From the NCBI GenBank assembly GCA_965204835.1, contig OZ242017.1:558001-622000 (forward strand): 64,000 nucleotides of DNA, given 5' to 3'. Every line of letters starts with the position of its first letter. The stretch's first letter is position 1. The DNA is from VXMT01 sp965204835. Its GTDB lineage: Bacteria > Chloroflexota > Dehalococcoidia > UBA2979. The notes beneath the pieces are model-generated. The model worked only from the letters and a program-made list of their open reading frames with translations. It made no database searches and had not been told where the DNA came from. This document shows positions 31,034-40,160 of the stretch, in pieces. The position numbers were made by a program, and so were the translations under genes.

Positions 31034-32361
31034 CGGAGCGTCGGACCATCTCCTCCAGCCCGAGGAGGTAGCAGCCCTTCGAACCGGGAGGACACTACCC
31101 CGATCGAACTCGAGGCCTCGGCGGCCGTCTCCAGCCGCGGCCGCGAGGCGGACCGGCGCGCGCGTCCTGCCGCTGTCGCCCGGGTCGCGCGAGGCCGTCC
31201 GCGACGGCCTGCAAGCGCTCATCGACTCGACCGACGGTGCCGAGCCGCCCGCGGCGCGACGGGTCGACTTCAGGTACGACGCCAAGGTGGACGATGCCCC
31301 TCGGGCGGTCCGGGCGTTGTGCGAGTCCGAACCGGCGGTGCGGGCGATCCTCGACCGGCTGGAGCCGGCTCAGGGCGGGGCGGCTACGCCTCGATGGCGG
31401 AGCGCGCGGACAGGCGGGAGTCGACGCCAGCGCTGCTTCGTCGACGGCCGCATGACGGTCGGTGCTTCGCGGCGGCCTCGTTGCCTCGCGCGGGCGGCTC
31501 GTGGGAGCGCCGCCAACTGCAATTATCGGAGCTCGACCTGCGGGCGATCCGCGCCGTCGGTCAGATCGCCGTCTGGCGTTGCGGCGTAAGGAAAATCACG
31601 CTCACCGGACGCCCCCGGTGCAGCGCCGATAACATGGGCCTGATCCGATCCGCTTAATTATCGGCGCCCTCAATGAGCCAGGGGCGGCTGTCCTCGAATC
31701 GCGTTGGCGTCGGTACCGAGATCGGCCCTTCACGCAGTGCCGTGGCTCTACGGGCGTCCGGGGTCGACGAGCTGAAATCATCGGCGTCTTGCAGTCCATC
31801 TTCAGCTGGTTGTGCTCCCGTTCTGAGCCCGTCTCGGACGAGGCTGAGCAGCCACTGGCGATCGCACACCGTAGAGCCTCGCAATGGGGTCCTACCTGGA
31901 TGGGCACCTCCTGCCGCACAGACCTGCTACCGGCTCCGGGTATTGGCGCCGAACGCCCCCCGCAGGGGCCAGCACGCGAAGGACATGATCACCCTGCCCG
32001 CGGCGGCGGACGGCGTCCAGCTGGCGCAGAGTGACGGGCAGCCGACCGGCGACCGCTGGGGACGGTGGCCCCGGACCCAGGCGGCGCGAAGCGGATCGAG
32101 CGCGCGGCGCGCGCGGCGACCGCCTCGATGGCCGTCGGCTCGGGCGATGTGGACGGTGATGCCGGGAGGGATGCGCGAATTCACGGTTTCTTGTATGGCT
32201 TCTGGCGCTGATTCCATGCAGAATTCACGCGCCGTCGAGTAAGCTACGCCCGAATTCACCCGAAAAGGCGAGTAGGTAGGCTGGCAGCAGTGAGCCATAG
32301 GGCGGTACGCGCCGCTCCGAAACCGTCGCTTCGAGTAGTTGCCAGAAATACGGAAACAACG
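31034..32361. other. Long gap, no convincing gene
   Basis: About 1.3 kb. Frames here are Arg/Pro-rich or short, and the best (VRDGLQALIDSTDGAEPP onward near 31200) resembles no family and is not closed by a good start. A dispersed repeat is at 31454-31492. The part after 32200 is more AT-rich and probably holds the promoter of the lipoprotein gene. Likely eroded DNA bordering the mobile stretch. Confidence 0.5.
31454..31492 (+). repeat. Dispersed repeat, copy 1
   Basis: About 39 bases (beginning GACGGTCGGTGCTTCGC) that recur with few changes at 42928-42967 inside the 3' end of the doc gene. The two copies flank the mobile stretch. Confidence 0.65.
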
Positions 32362-33495
32362 ATGACCCACGCAGTCAAACCGAGACTCGTTATCCTGGTA
32401 GTCGCTTTCGCCACGCTGATTGCCGTGAGCGCCGCCTGCGCGGGCGAACCTGATCCTGCGCCCACCGCCACGCCGCCGCCGCCCACTGCCACGCCGAGCC
32501 CGACACCGGAGCCTACCCCTACGCCAACCCCTGCGCCGTCCCCGACGCCGGAGCCTACTCCTACGCCAACCCCTGCGCCGTCCCCGACCCCGGACGTGGC
32601 GCAATCGACACTATCGATGCGCGACTTCGTGATCGACGAGTCGTCCACCCTCAAGGACCTGATGGACCGGCTCTCCACTGAGGAGACGGACTGCATCCGA
32701 GCCGCCGTCGGTGAAGCCATCTACGGGATACTCCTCGGCGTACCGCTCCTGCAGACCGGCAGCTCCGAAGCCACCGCCACCCTGGTCGGCTGCATGGAAT
32801 CGGAGAACGTCGTGCTGTTCGTTGTCGCGGCCAACGATTACTTCGCTGGTGGACGCTCCGAGGACAGTCGCACGTGCATCACGGACCTCTCGCTCCAACA
32901 CCCTGAAAACGCCTACATCCAGATGGGAGTTGAGTGGAAGGGAGAAGAGACAACCAACACCAGTAAGAGGCAGGAATTCATCCTTGCCTACTGGGACTGC
33001 CTGACGGATGCCGAGAGTTTCCGACTCGGCCTACAGGCGTACGCCGCCATCGACAGCACCTCCTCGTTGACGGGGGCGGACCTTGTCGCTGTGCTTCCTG
33101 ATGCCGAAGCAGCGTGCATGCGTGAGATGCTCTCCGAGCAGCAGATCAATACTCTGCTCACCGCCAAGCCGCTGGACGGAGTCAGGGCTGCCGCTCCCGC
33201 AGCGGACTGCCTCTCACCCGCGACCATCGCGTCGCTCTACGTAGCATCCATCGAGGGCGTCCTCGGCGAACTCACTGCGGAGTCCGCCAGCTGTATAGCC
33301 AACTACGCCGTGGAGCACTCCGAGTTCCTGCCCCTCCTCTCCTCCGACCCCGCTGCCATAGAGGCGCTGCCACCCGCTGCTCTGCGCATTATTGCCGAGG
33401 GCACCAGGGCGGTATTCTTGTGCTACACGGAGGACGAACTCGTGCGGGCGCAGGAGCTCACGCTGGCGGCGATGGCGGCTCAAGCCGCCCGTTAG
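32362..33495 (+). CDS. Secreted lipoprotein with Pro-Thr linker
   Basis: 377 residues. A signal peptide (RLVILVVAFATLIAVSAAC) with lipobox places Cys26 at the membrane surface. Then comes a linker of about 50 residues built of TPTPEPTPTPTPAPSP units, encoded by two near-identical DNA copies of about 42 bases near 32500-32590. The C-terminal domain of about 300 residues has six or more conserved-looking Cys (ETDCIRAAVG, LVGCMES, RTCITDLS, YWDCLTDAE, AACMREM, SASCIANY), probably paired in an exported fold. No family is recognised. The upstream frame from 32290 has no better start. Linkers of this type are common in Chloroflexota exported proteins. Confidence 0.78.
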   Translation: MTHAVKPRLVILVVAFATLIAVSAACAGEPDPAPTATPPPPTATPSPTPEPTPTPTPAPSPTPEPTPTPTPAPSPTPDVAQSTLSMRDFVIDESSTLKDLMDRLSTEETDCIRAAVGEAIYGILLGVPLLQTGSSEATATLVGCMESENVVLFVVAANDYFAGGRSEDSRTCITDLSLQHPENAYIQMGVEWKGEETTNTSKRQEFILAYWDCLTDAESFRLGLQAYAAIDSTSSLTGADLVAVLPDAEAACMREMLSEQQINTLLTAKPLDGVRAAAPAADCLSPATIASLYVASIEGVLGELTAESASCIANYAVEHSEFLPLLSSDPAAIEALPPAALRIIAEGTRAVFLCYTEDELVRAQELTLAAMAAQAAR

Positions 33496-33500
33496 GAGGC

Positions 33501-33653
33501 ATGCTCAAGGAGGAGTCCGGACTGACGCGGTCGAGGATCGCCCGCAGTCTCGCCGTCGATCCCCTCACGGTACGACGGTGGTGGAAGTACGGGGTTCGGC
33601 CCACGGAGGCACGCACGGGATCCGTGATGAAGGCGCCCTCGCTCCTGCAGTGA
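33501..33653 (+). pseudogene. HTH fragment joined to unrelated DNA
   Basis: From ATG 33501 the first 32 codons read as a helix-turn-helix (MLKEESGLTRSRIARSLAVD, then PLTVRRWWKYGV) with a Trp-Trp-Lys recognition end, then run out of frame into a doc fragment. It is probably the 5' part of a small regulator cut by recombination. Confidence 0.5.
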
Positions 33654-33690
33654 TGCGCCCGCAACTCGGGTACTACGGCGAGGCCCTCCA
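33604..33690 (+). pseudogene. doc toxin gene fragment
   Basis: Reads GGTHGIRDEGALAPAVMRPQ plus LGYYGEAL in a frame different from the HTH fragment before it, matching residues 23-45 of the intact Doc protein at 42544-43071. The remaining 3' part of the gene, with the Fic motif, is missing. The 230 bases after it up to the IS21 element show no gene. Confidence 0.8.
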
Positions 33691-33989
33691 CGAGTGCCGC
33701 TGTCTCCTAAGCGTTGGAGGCCTAACGCCCGCCGGGCTGCGGGCGGTGCCGTGTCGTGTGCGTGGTCGGCGCGGGCTCTAGGGATGGTCTGAACAGGTCG
33801 CGAGTTGGGCGAATCGCGGTCGATAAGCGTGCCGAGCGCGGCCCTCAGGGCCATGGCCGCCGAAGCCACCCGCAAAGGGCACCGACCCACATCGAGAGCC
33901 GCGTGTCAACGTCGCTCATGAAGTGATCCAGTCATCGCTCTAAAAGTGATCCACCCCGGTCCCTCGATCTCTGCTGACGTTGTCTGTCC

Positions 33990-34751
33990 TCAGTCTTCCG
34001 TTCCCTGGTCGGTCCTGTGCCTTGTCCGGTAGGAGGAGCCGCGCGTCGTGAGGATCTGGGCGTGATGCCCGAGGCGGTCGAGCAGCGCGGTGGTCAGCTT
34101 CTCGTCGCCGAAGACCTGCACCCATTCGCTGAAGGCGAGGTTGGTGGTGACGATCGTCGAGCGCCGCTCGTAGCGGTCGGCGAGCAGGTTGAAGAGGAGT
34201 TCGCCGCCGGCCCGCTCGAAGGGCACGAAGCCGAGCTCGTCGACGATCAGCAGCGTGACGCGCAGGTAGCGCTGGTGCAGCTTCGAGAGCGTGAACTCGT
34301 CGCGCGCCTCGACCAGCTCGCGCACGAGGTCGGCCGCCCGGATGAAGGCGACGCGGTGGCGGCGGCGGGCGGCCTCGACGCCGAGCGCGATCGCGAGGTG
34401 CGTCTTGCCGGTGCCGATCGGCCCGGCGATGACGACGTCCTCGGCGCGCTCGAGGTACTCGCAGGTCGCGAGCTGGGCGAGCTGTGGGCGCTCGACGCCC
34501 CGCAGCGCCTCCCAGTCGAGCTGCTCGAAGGTCTTGAGGTCGGGGAATCGCGCCTGGCGCAGGAGCCGCGTCACTGCGCTGTCACGGCGGCTCAGCACCT
34601 CGCCCTCGAGCAACTGCACGAGGAACTCCTCGTAGCCCCAGCCGTCGTGCGTCGCCTGGCGCACGAGCTCGGGGTAGTCACGGCGGACCGAGGGCATCTT
34701 CAGCTCGCGGCAGTGCGCCTCGATCACGGCCGCCCGCGCCGCCTCGCTCAC
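33990..34751 (-). CDS. istB: IS21-type helper ATPase IstB
   Basis: A 253-residue AAA+ transposition helper. Walker A is AGPIGTGKTHLAIALG (about residues 110-118), Walker B TLLIVDELGFVPF, sensor region STIVTTNLAFSEW and the arginine-finger region LLDRLGHHAQIL. GTG 34751 overlaps the istA stop (GTGA), the usual coupling. A truncated second copy of the gene lies at 41977-42301, showing that this element or a relative has been active here more than once. Confidence 0.94.
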   Translation of the reverse strand: MSEAARAAVIEAHCRELKMPSVRRDYPELVRQATHDGWGYEEFLVQLLEGEVLSRRDSAVTRLLRQARFPDLKTFEQLDWEALRGVERPQLAQLATCEYLERAEDVVIAGPIGTGKTHLAIALGVEAARRRHRVAFIRAADLVRELVEARDEFTLSKLHQRYLRVTLLIVDELGFVPFERAGGELLFNLLADRYERRSTIVTTNLAFSEWVQVFGDEKLTTALLDRLGHHAQILTTRGSSYRTRHRTDQGTED

Positions 34752-36238
34752 GGCGCGACCGCCGCGAGCAGGCGGTCGTAGATGCTGGCCGGGGTGCGCT
34801 CGACCTCGTAGCCGCGCAGCGCCTCCGGTACCGTCACCACGGCCGGCGTCCGGGCCGCGGCGAGCAGCCGCTGCACGGCCAGCTCGTCGAAGGAGCCGCC
34901 GGCGAGCGTCTGCTCCAGCACCCCGCGCACGGGCTCCTCGCCGTGCTCGTCCACGGCGCGGAGCAGCCGCGCCAGGCTGCGCGCGCCCTCGTGCGCACCC
35001 TGCTCGCGCTGCAGCAGCGTCCAGAGCTGCCCGTACGGCTCGCCCAGCGCCGCCACCAGCTCGGGCGCCACCTGCCGCACCGCCTGCGGCTTGCGCGCCA
35101 GCTCGTCGAGGTAGTGACGGTAGTCCACGCTGCGGCCGCCGAAGCGCTGCCGGGGATGCGCGACCTCCTCGCCGCGGTAGCGCAGCGTCAGCGCGTCGAC
35201 GCCGATGTAGGCCGTCGCCTCGAGCCCCGCCCAGCGGCTCGGCACCGAGTACCAGGCCCCCTCGACGCGCACCTGCGCGCTGCGGCCCACCGAGACGGCG
35301 CGCACCCGGCGCGGGTCGAACGCCTGCCGCGGCACGGCGCGCAGCAGCGTCCGCTCCTCGGCGAAGCGCTCCCGCACCTGGGGCGCGGCGTGCCGGTCGA
35401 CCTCGCGCTGCAGCCACTCCGAGAGCGCGGCGAGCGACCTCCCGCGCGGCACCGGCGTGAGGTGCTGCAGCCGGATCGCCTTCCCTCGCGCCTCCACGCC
35501 GCCCTTGTCGTGGCCCTCCCCGGGACGGGCGAAGCAGGGCTCGAACAGGTAGTGGCTGGCCAGCGCCGCGAAGCGCTCGGTGAGCTCGCGGCGGGGGAAG
35601 CGCAGCCGCCGCACCGCCGGCTTGAGATTGTCGTAGACGATGCGGCGGGGCACCCCGCCGAAGTGGGCGAAGGCCCGCACATGGCCGTCGAGGAAGGCGA
35701 GCTGGTCCTGGCGGTCGTAGAGCCGCACGAAGTCGCGGCCCGAGTACATCAGCCGCATCAGGAACTTCCACGCCTTGCGGCGCTCACCGTCCAGCTCGAC
35801 GGTGACCTCGAAGAAGTCGACCTGGGCCTCGTCGCCCGGGCGGTGCACCAGCGGTACGAAGACCTCGGCGCGCTGCCGTCGCCACTCCCGCAGGTAGCCC
35901 CGCACCAGCGTCACCCCGACCTCGTAGCCCTCCTCGAGGAGCTGGCGGTGCAGCCTCGTAGCCGTCAGCCGCTGCTTCGGCGTCGTGCGCTCCGACCACT
36001 CGGCCAGCAGCTCATCGAGGCGCGGCCGCACCCGCTCGAGCGCTGGACGGCCGCGCACCCGCTTCCGCGCTACCGGCTCCGGCTCCGCCAGGTAGCGCCG
36101 CACGGTGTTCCGGCTGATCCCCATCTCCCGGGCGACCGCGCGCTGGCTCTTGCCCTCGATCAGGACCTTGTGACGCAGGACGTGCACCTCTCGCACCTGG
36201 AGCATTCCCTCCTCCAGCCCTCCCGTGGCCCCCGCCAC
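34748..36238 (-). CDS. istA: IS21-family transposase IstA
   Basis: A 496-residue DDE transposase. The N-terminal HTH (KSQRAVAREMGISRNTVRRYL, split as KSQRAVAREMGIS and RNTVRRYL) binds the ends; the catalytic acids lie in DEAQVDFFEV (Asp1), RRIVYDNLKPAV (Asp2) and HDKGGVEARGKAI (Glu). The C-terminus ends ASIYDRLLAAVAP. The alternative start at MLQVREVHVL, 11 codons in, is equally plausible. It precedes istB with a 4-base overlap. Confidence 0.94.
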   Translation of the reverse strand: MAGATGGLEEGMLQVREVHVLRHKVLIEGKSQRAVAREMGISRNTVRRYLAEPEPVARKRVRGRPALERVRPRLDELLAEWSERTTPKQRLTATRLHRQLLEEGYEVGVTLVRGYLREWRRQRAEVFVPLVHRPGDEAQVDFFEVTVELDGERRKAWKFLMRLMYSGRDFVRLYDRQDQLAFLDGHVRAFAHFGGVPRRIVYDNLKPAVRRLRFPRRELTERFAALASHYLFEPCFARPGEGHDKGGVEARGKAIRLQHLTPVPRGRSLAALSEWLQREVDRHAAPQVRERFAEERTLLRAVPRQAFDPRRVRAVSVGRSAQVRVEGAWYSVPSRWAGLEATAYIGVDALTLRYRGEEVAHPRQRFGGRSVDYRHYLDELARKPQAVRQVAPELVAALGEPYGQLWTLLQREQGAHEGARSLARLLRAVDEHGEEPVRGVLEQTLAGGSFDELAVQRLLAAARTPAVVTVPEALRGYEVERTPASIYDRLLAAVAP

Positions 36239-36324
36239 TGGAGATGCTGGACCCTGACCGGAGGTGGATCACTTTTAGAGCGATGACTGGATCAGTATTA
36301 GAGCGATGAGTGCACCGCGCCCCC

Positions 36325-36399
36325 TGATGGCGCACTTCAAGGAGGAGCATTACTGCGGTTGCGCCGAAGCAGACACCAAGGAGTGGCAACCCCGGCCCG
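36325..36399 (-). pseudogene. Fragment of a second LRR-protein C-terminus
   Basis: Reads GPGLPLLGVCFGATAVMLLL plus EVRHQ, close to PGLPLLGAFFGATSVILFLW of the LRR protein that follows. It lies directly right of the IS21 end, so a paralogous copy seems to have been cut by the insertion. Confidence 0.8.
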
Positions 36400-36457
36400 C
36401 ACGCCGGTCACCAGCATGCCAACGCTGAGGACAGAGGGGGCGAGCCGAGTGCTCCAC

Positions 36458-39400
36458 TTACTGGCGCGCGCGCGTGTCCTTCTTCAGGGACCATGCAAAC
36501 CCGAAGAGCCGCAGAAGCCAAAGGAAGAGAATCACAGAGGTTGCGCCAAAGAAGGCGCCCAGGAGCGGGAGCCCCGGCCACGGCCACCATCCCTCCCTGA
36601 AGTGCGGGATAGACAGCCAGTCGAAGTAGTCCGCGAGCATGACGAAGGTGAGGGCGGCCAGCCCACCCTTCCCCAACAAGACGAGTCCGGTGCGGAACCG
36701 GCCCTCGAGCCGGGGGCTATCATCGTTTAGCGCCCAGGCGAGCCACACGCCAAAGAGCGCCGCCGCCGCGCCCAGAAGCAACGCGACCGTGTTCCCGACC
36801 TCCGTTTGTTGGCCGATGCTGATCGTGATCTCGCCGAGCACGACGGCGGCGAATGCCACGCCTGCGACAGTCACCACCCGCTGGAAGTTGCTCTCGCGTT
36901 CGCGGTCGTCCTTCTGTCTGCGGATCTGGGCGCGCTGCACCGATTCCCGCGATGCGTCGTAGAAGGCCTGGATGTTCTCGTCCAGCCGACTCGTGGCCTG
37001 CAGGCGCTCGTACATAGCGCGCGGCCATCCGGTCAGCTGAGTGCGCCACCTTGTCACGCGCAGCAACTGATCCGAGAGTGAGTCCAGCAGATCGTCCTCA
37101 GCCTTGTCGCGTTCCTCGGACTGCTCTGACTGATGGTTCTCAAGGATTGCACCCGACGCTGCCGCGAACTCGCTGGCGACGGAGTGCAGCGCGATCTCCA
37201 GCGCCGCCATCTCGAGCACATGGCTCTCCCTTGAGGTGGTGAGCGTGGCGGTGTCGGCTTCGACCGCCACCAGCGCGTGGTGGTGCTCGTCGTCCTCCAG
37301 ATCGTGCCAGTCCAGCCCGAAGCCTGTCGCTCCGCGTGGCTGGCTGCCGACCTGGGCAACCCCCTGGCCTGCCCGCGCCCCGCCTTCGGATCGAAGCGGA
37401 CCGCTCATGGCGAGATGCCGCTCAAGGCCTCGTCGCACCGTTTCGAGATCAAGGGACGCAAGTGTCCCCGCCGACATCCCTTCGCGGCCGATTCCCGCGA
37501 TTTCCTCCAGGGCCTCGTCCAGGGCCCGCTGTTGGAGGCCGCTCGGGTCACTGTCATCCGGCGCGGCAGCCCGGAGGCGAAGGTGGGTCCGCATGAGCTT
37601 GCGGTATACGCCATGCCCGAACTCTTCAGCCTTCATGGCTCCCAAGGTGAGCGGGATATCGTCGTCGAGGGCGTTGAGGATATCGAGTGCGAGTACGGTG
37701 GTGGTGGCGAAATGCTCGCGCCACTCCCCCTCCAAACGCTTCTCCGTCGGATGCATCTGCAGAGCACCGAACGTGAAGATGTGTTCATCGGCCCTGAGCA
37801 GGTTGAGCTCGGTCCGGAGTTGCTCATGGCAATCCCGGACGAACCCCGCGGCCTCGTCGAGCCACTCCTGGCGGAGGTGCCGCTGGTGCCACCATATCCA
37901 GACGGCCCGCGCGAGCGCGGCCGGTGGATTGAGCGGCGAGCGCTTGCCTATCCATTCCGGCGGCTCCTCGGCGAGCGACATTGCCCACTTGATCCGCTGG
38001 TACATCCCGGGCTCGGGATCGGTCGCTACGATTGGGACCTCTTCGCGGAACACGAGCGAGAGCTGCAGCCGGGGGTCGTCTTCCTCGCCCTTGCCGTCTT
38101 CCCCGCCCTTGCCGTCTCCCTGGCTCTTGGTGCGTTCAACGAGGAAGGTGAGCCATCCGCGGATCACCGCGAGCGTCTCCTGGCCCTTGCCGTCTTCTTG
38201 GCCCTTGTCGTCTTCCTGGCCCGTGGCGCCGCGGGCGCCGAACAGCACCGCGTAGGCCTCACGCTTCTCAGGTTCCAGAAATTCATGAGGGCGGACATAC
38301 TTGTACGCCTCCTCGAAGCGCATACCCAGCCTACTGAGCGTGTCGTTATCGAACACCGAACGCAGATTCTCGACCCCGACTCTCTCCCAGTGGTCATTGA
38401 GGTCGAGTGTGTCTTTCAGCCGACTGCCCTGGCTCTGCACCGCGCCGTCGTGCTCTCCGTAGAGGTCGATCGGGGCCACCGCGTAGCGGTGGAACGTCTC
38501 GTCGACGCCCACGTTGGAAAGGCGAGGGGAGGCGCGCTCCGGCCATGCCTGAGCGCCGTCAGCGACTAGGAATTCGGGCAGGGGACGGGTGGGGTTCGTG
38601 AACTCTTCCAAGGTTTCGCCGCTGGCAGGAACGTAACCGAGGAGCCGGAAAGCGGGCGTGTCGTGGGTGCCGATACGGAGATCGAACCGGTTCCCGGCGG
38701 GCCGGTCAGCGACCTCGAGGTCCTCATTTCCTTCGAGGCTCACCAGGCGCACCCTTTCAAGGTCTGCCAACCTGGGCGGAATCGCCCCGCTCAGCTGATT
38801 GTTGGCGAGGCTCAGGTACGTGAGCGCGGTGAGGCCGCCAATCGCCGCGGGGATCGCCTCGCTCAGCTGGTTGTTGGCGAGGTCCAGGAACGTGAGCGCG
38901 GTGAGGTCGCCGAGCGCATCGGGGATCGCCCCGCTCAGCTGGTTGTTGGCGAGGCCTAGGTACGTGAGCGCGGTGAGGTCGCCGAGCGCATCGGGGATCG
39001 CCTCGCTCAGCTGGTTGTTGGCGAGGTCCAGGAACGTGAGCGCGGTGAGGTCGCCGAGCGCATCGGGGATCACCCAGCTCAGCTGGTTGTTGGCGAGGCC
39101 GAGGTACGCGAGCGCGGTAAGGTCGCCGAGCGCATCGGGGATCACCCAGCTCAGCTGGTTTCCGGCGAGGTCCAAGTGCGTGAGCGCGGTAAGGTCGCCG
39201 AGCGCATCGGGGATCGCCCCGCTCAGTTGGTTGTCGGCGAGGCCCAGGTACGTGAGCGTGGTGAGGTTGCCGAGCGCATCGGGAATCGATCCGCTCAGCT
39301 GGTTTCGGGAGAGGTACAGGTGCGTGAGCGCGGTGAGGTTGCCGAGGGCCGCGTGGATCGGCCCGCTCAGCTGGTTTCGGGAGAGGTTCAGGTACGTGAG

Positions 39401-40045
39401 CGTGGTGAGGTTGCCGAGGACCCAGGGAATCGATCCGCTCAGCTGGTTCCCGGAGAGGCCCAGGTACGTGAGCGCGGTGAGGTTGTCGAGGGCCAAGGGG
39501 ATCGGTCCGCTCAGTTGGTTGTCGGAGAGGCCCAGGAACGTGAGCGCGGTGAGGTCGCCGAGGGCATCGGGGATCGGTCCGCTCAGTTGGTTGTCGGAGA
39601 GGCCCAGGAACGTGAGCGCGGTGAGGTCGTCGAGGGCATCGGGGATCGGTCCGCTCAGCTGGTTTCCGGCGAGGTTCAACGCCGTGAGCGCGGTGAGGTC
39701 GCCGAGGGCATCGGGGATCGGTCCGCTCAGCTGGTTCTCGTGAAGGTCCAGCTCCGTGAGCGCGGTGAGGCCGCCGAGGGCATCGGGGATCGGCCCGCTC
39801 AGCTGGTTGTTTCCGAGACGCAAGCCCATGACGCGCTCCTCGGGGATCGGTTCGCCCATCTCGATCTTGGCTAGACGCACGGCGCGGCTCATCGCGGATG
39901 AGGCGTCCGTGGTCACGCCGTGCCAGTCGCTAAGGGGAACGTCCGTCCCCCAACCACCGCGTCGCGCCCAGCCGTCCCCGTTCGTGGCGTGGTAGAGCGC
40001 CATCAGCGCGACGCGGTCGCGGTCTTCAGTGCTCGCGGTGGTCAT
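36458..40045 (-). CDS. Leucine-rich-repeat protein with C-terminal membrane segments
   Basis: 1195 residues. The start (DRVALMALYHATNGDGWARR) is the cap usual in bacterial LRR proteins of plant type. Then come 15 LRR units of 24 residues (NQLSGPIPDALGDLTALTFL type, about residues 75-440). The middle part (440-1010) is alpha-helical and unrecognised, with an acidic low-complexity patch (GQEDDKGQEDGKGQE). The C-terminus (about 1055-1190) has three or four transmembrane helices. No signal peptide is seen, so the LRRs probably face the cytoplasm. This layout is compatible with a sensor or interaction protein at the membrane. It is flanked by IS elements and has a remnant paralogue. Confidence 0.85.
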   Translation of the reverse strand: MTTASTEDRDRVALMALYHATNGDGWARRGGWGTDVPLSDWHGVTTDASSAMSRAVRLAKIEMGEPIPEERVMGLRLGNNQLSGPIPDALGGLTALTELDLHENQLSGPIPDALGDLTALTALNLAGNQLSGPIPDALDDLTALTFLGLSDNQLSGPIPDALGDLTALTFLGLSDNQLSGPIPLALDNLTALTYLGLSGNQLSGSIPWVLGNLTTLTYLNLSRNQLSGPIHAALGNLTALTHLYLSRNQLSGSIPDALGNLTTLTYLGLADNQLSGAIPDALGDLTALTHLDLAGNQLSWVIPDALGDLTALAYLGLANNQLSWVIPDALGDLTALTFLDLANNQLSEAIPDALGDLTALTYLGLANNQLSGAIPDALGDLTALTFLDLANNQLSEAIPAAIGGLTALTYLSLANNQLSGAIPPRLADLERVRLVSLEGNEDLEVADRPAGNRFDLRIGTHDTPAFRLLGYVPASGETLEEFTNPTRPLPEFLVADGAQAWPERASPRLSNVGVDETFHRYAVAPIDLYGEHDGAVQSQGSRLKDTLDLNDHWERVGVENLRSVFDNDTLSRLGMRFEEAYKYVRPHEFLEPEKREAYAVLFGARGATGQEDDKGQEDGKGQETLAVIRGWLTFLVERTKSQGDGKGGEDGKGEEDDPRLQLSLVFREEVPIVATDPEPGMYQRIKWAMSLAEEPPEWIGKRSPLNPPAALARAVWIWWHQRHLRQEWLDEAAGFVRDCHEQLRTELNLLRADEHIFTFGALQMHPTEKRLEGEWREHFATTTVLALDILNALDDDIPLTLGAMKAEEFGHGVYRKLMRTHLRLRAAAPDDSDPSGLQQRALDEALEEIAGIGREGMSAGTLASLDLETVRRGLERHLAMSGPLRSEGGARAGQGVAQVGSQPRGATGFGLDWHDLEDDEHHHALVAVEADTATLTTSRESHVLEMAALEIALHSVASEFAAASGAILENHQSEQSEERDKAEDDLLDSLSDQLLRVTRWRTQLTGWPRAMYERLQATSRLDENIQAFYDASRESVQRAQIRRQKDDRERESNFQRVVTVAGVAFAAVVLGEITISIGQQTEVGNTVALLLGAAAALFGVWLAWALNDDSPRLEGRFRTGLVLLGKGGLAALTFVMLADYFDWLSIPHFREGWWPWPGLPLLGAFFGATSVILFLWLLRLFGFAWSLKKDTRARQ
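38745..39830 (-). repeat. 72-base tandem repeats encoding the LRRs
   Basis: Fifteen in-frame units of 72 bases, many differing at only a few sites (for example at 38830-39120). Close identity suggests recent gain or loss of units. On the + strand they produce a long open frame of LSWLLA-like repeats that is a shadow. Units adjoin without spacers, so this is not CRISPR. Confidence 0.85.
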
Positions 40046-40160
40046 GCCTCACCTTCCTGCGGATGCCCGGGACGGGTGCCAGCCATTCTGCCCACGGAGG
40101 TTGCTCAGAGGCGGAGACGGACCCGCTGATGCCTCCGTATGGTCGGCGGTGAGTCTAGCA

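Larger units (their letters stand above)
33924..36294. mobile_element. Complete IS21-family insertion sequence
   Basis: About 2.37 kb bounded by a perfect 32-base inverted repeat (33924-33955 and 36263-36294), enclosing istA and istB in the order and overlap normal for IS21. An extra shorter copy of part of the repeat follows the right end (36295-36306), as often seen in IS21 ends. No clear target duplication is seen. It has inserted between a decayed doc/HTH area and a remnant of the LRR-protein C-terminus. Confidence 0.88.

Noticed and set aside
31008..31589. 193-codon frame after the methyltransferase
   Set aside because: No good start, Arg/Pro/Ala-rich, overlaps the methyltransferase end and resembles no family.
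33728..33748. GCCCGC...GCGGGC hairpin as a terminator
   Set aside because: No T run follows on either strand, and no intact gene ends there.
38799..39743. Long + strand frame of regular LSWLLA-like repeats
   Set aside because: Shadow of the LRR codons; the repeat unit of 72 bases is coding on the minus strand.
38745..39830. Regular repeats resembling a CRISPR array
   Set aside because: Units are contiguous, 72 bases, without unique spacers and in frame within one protein.
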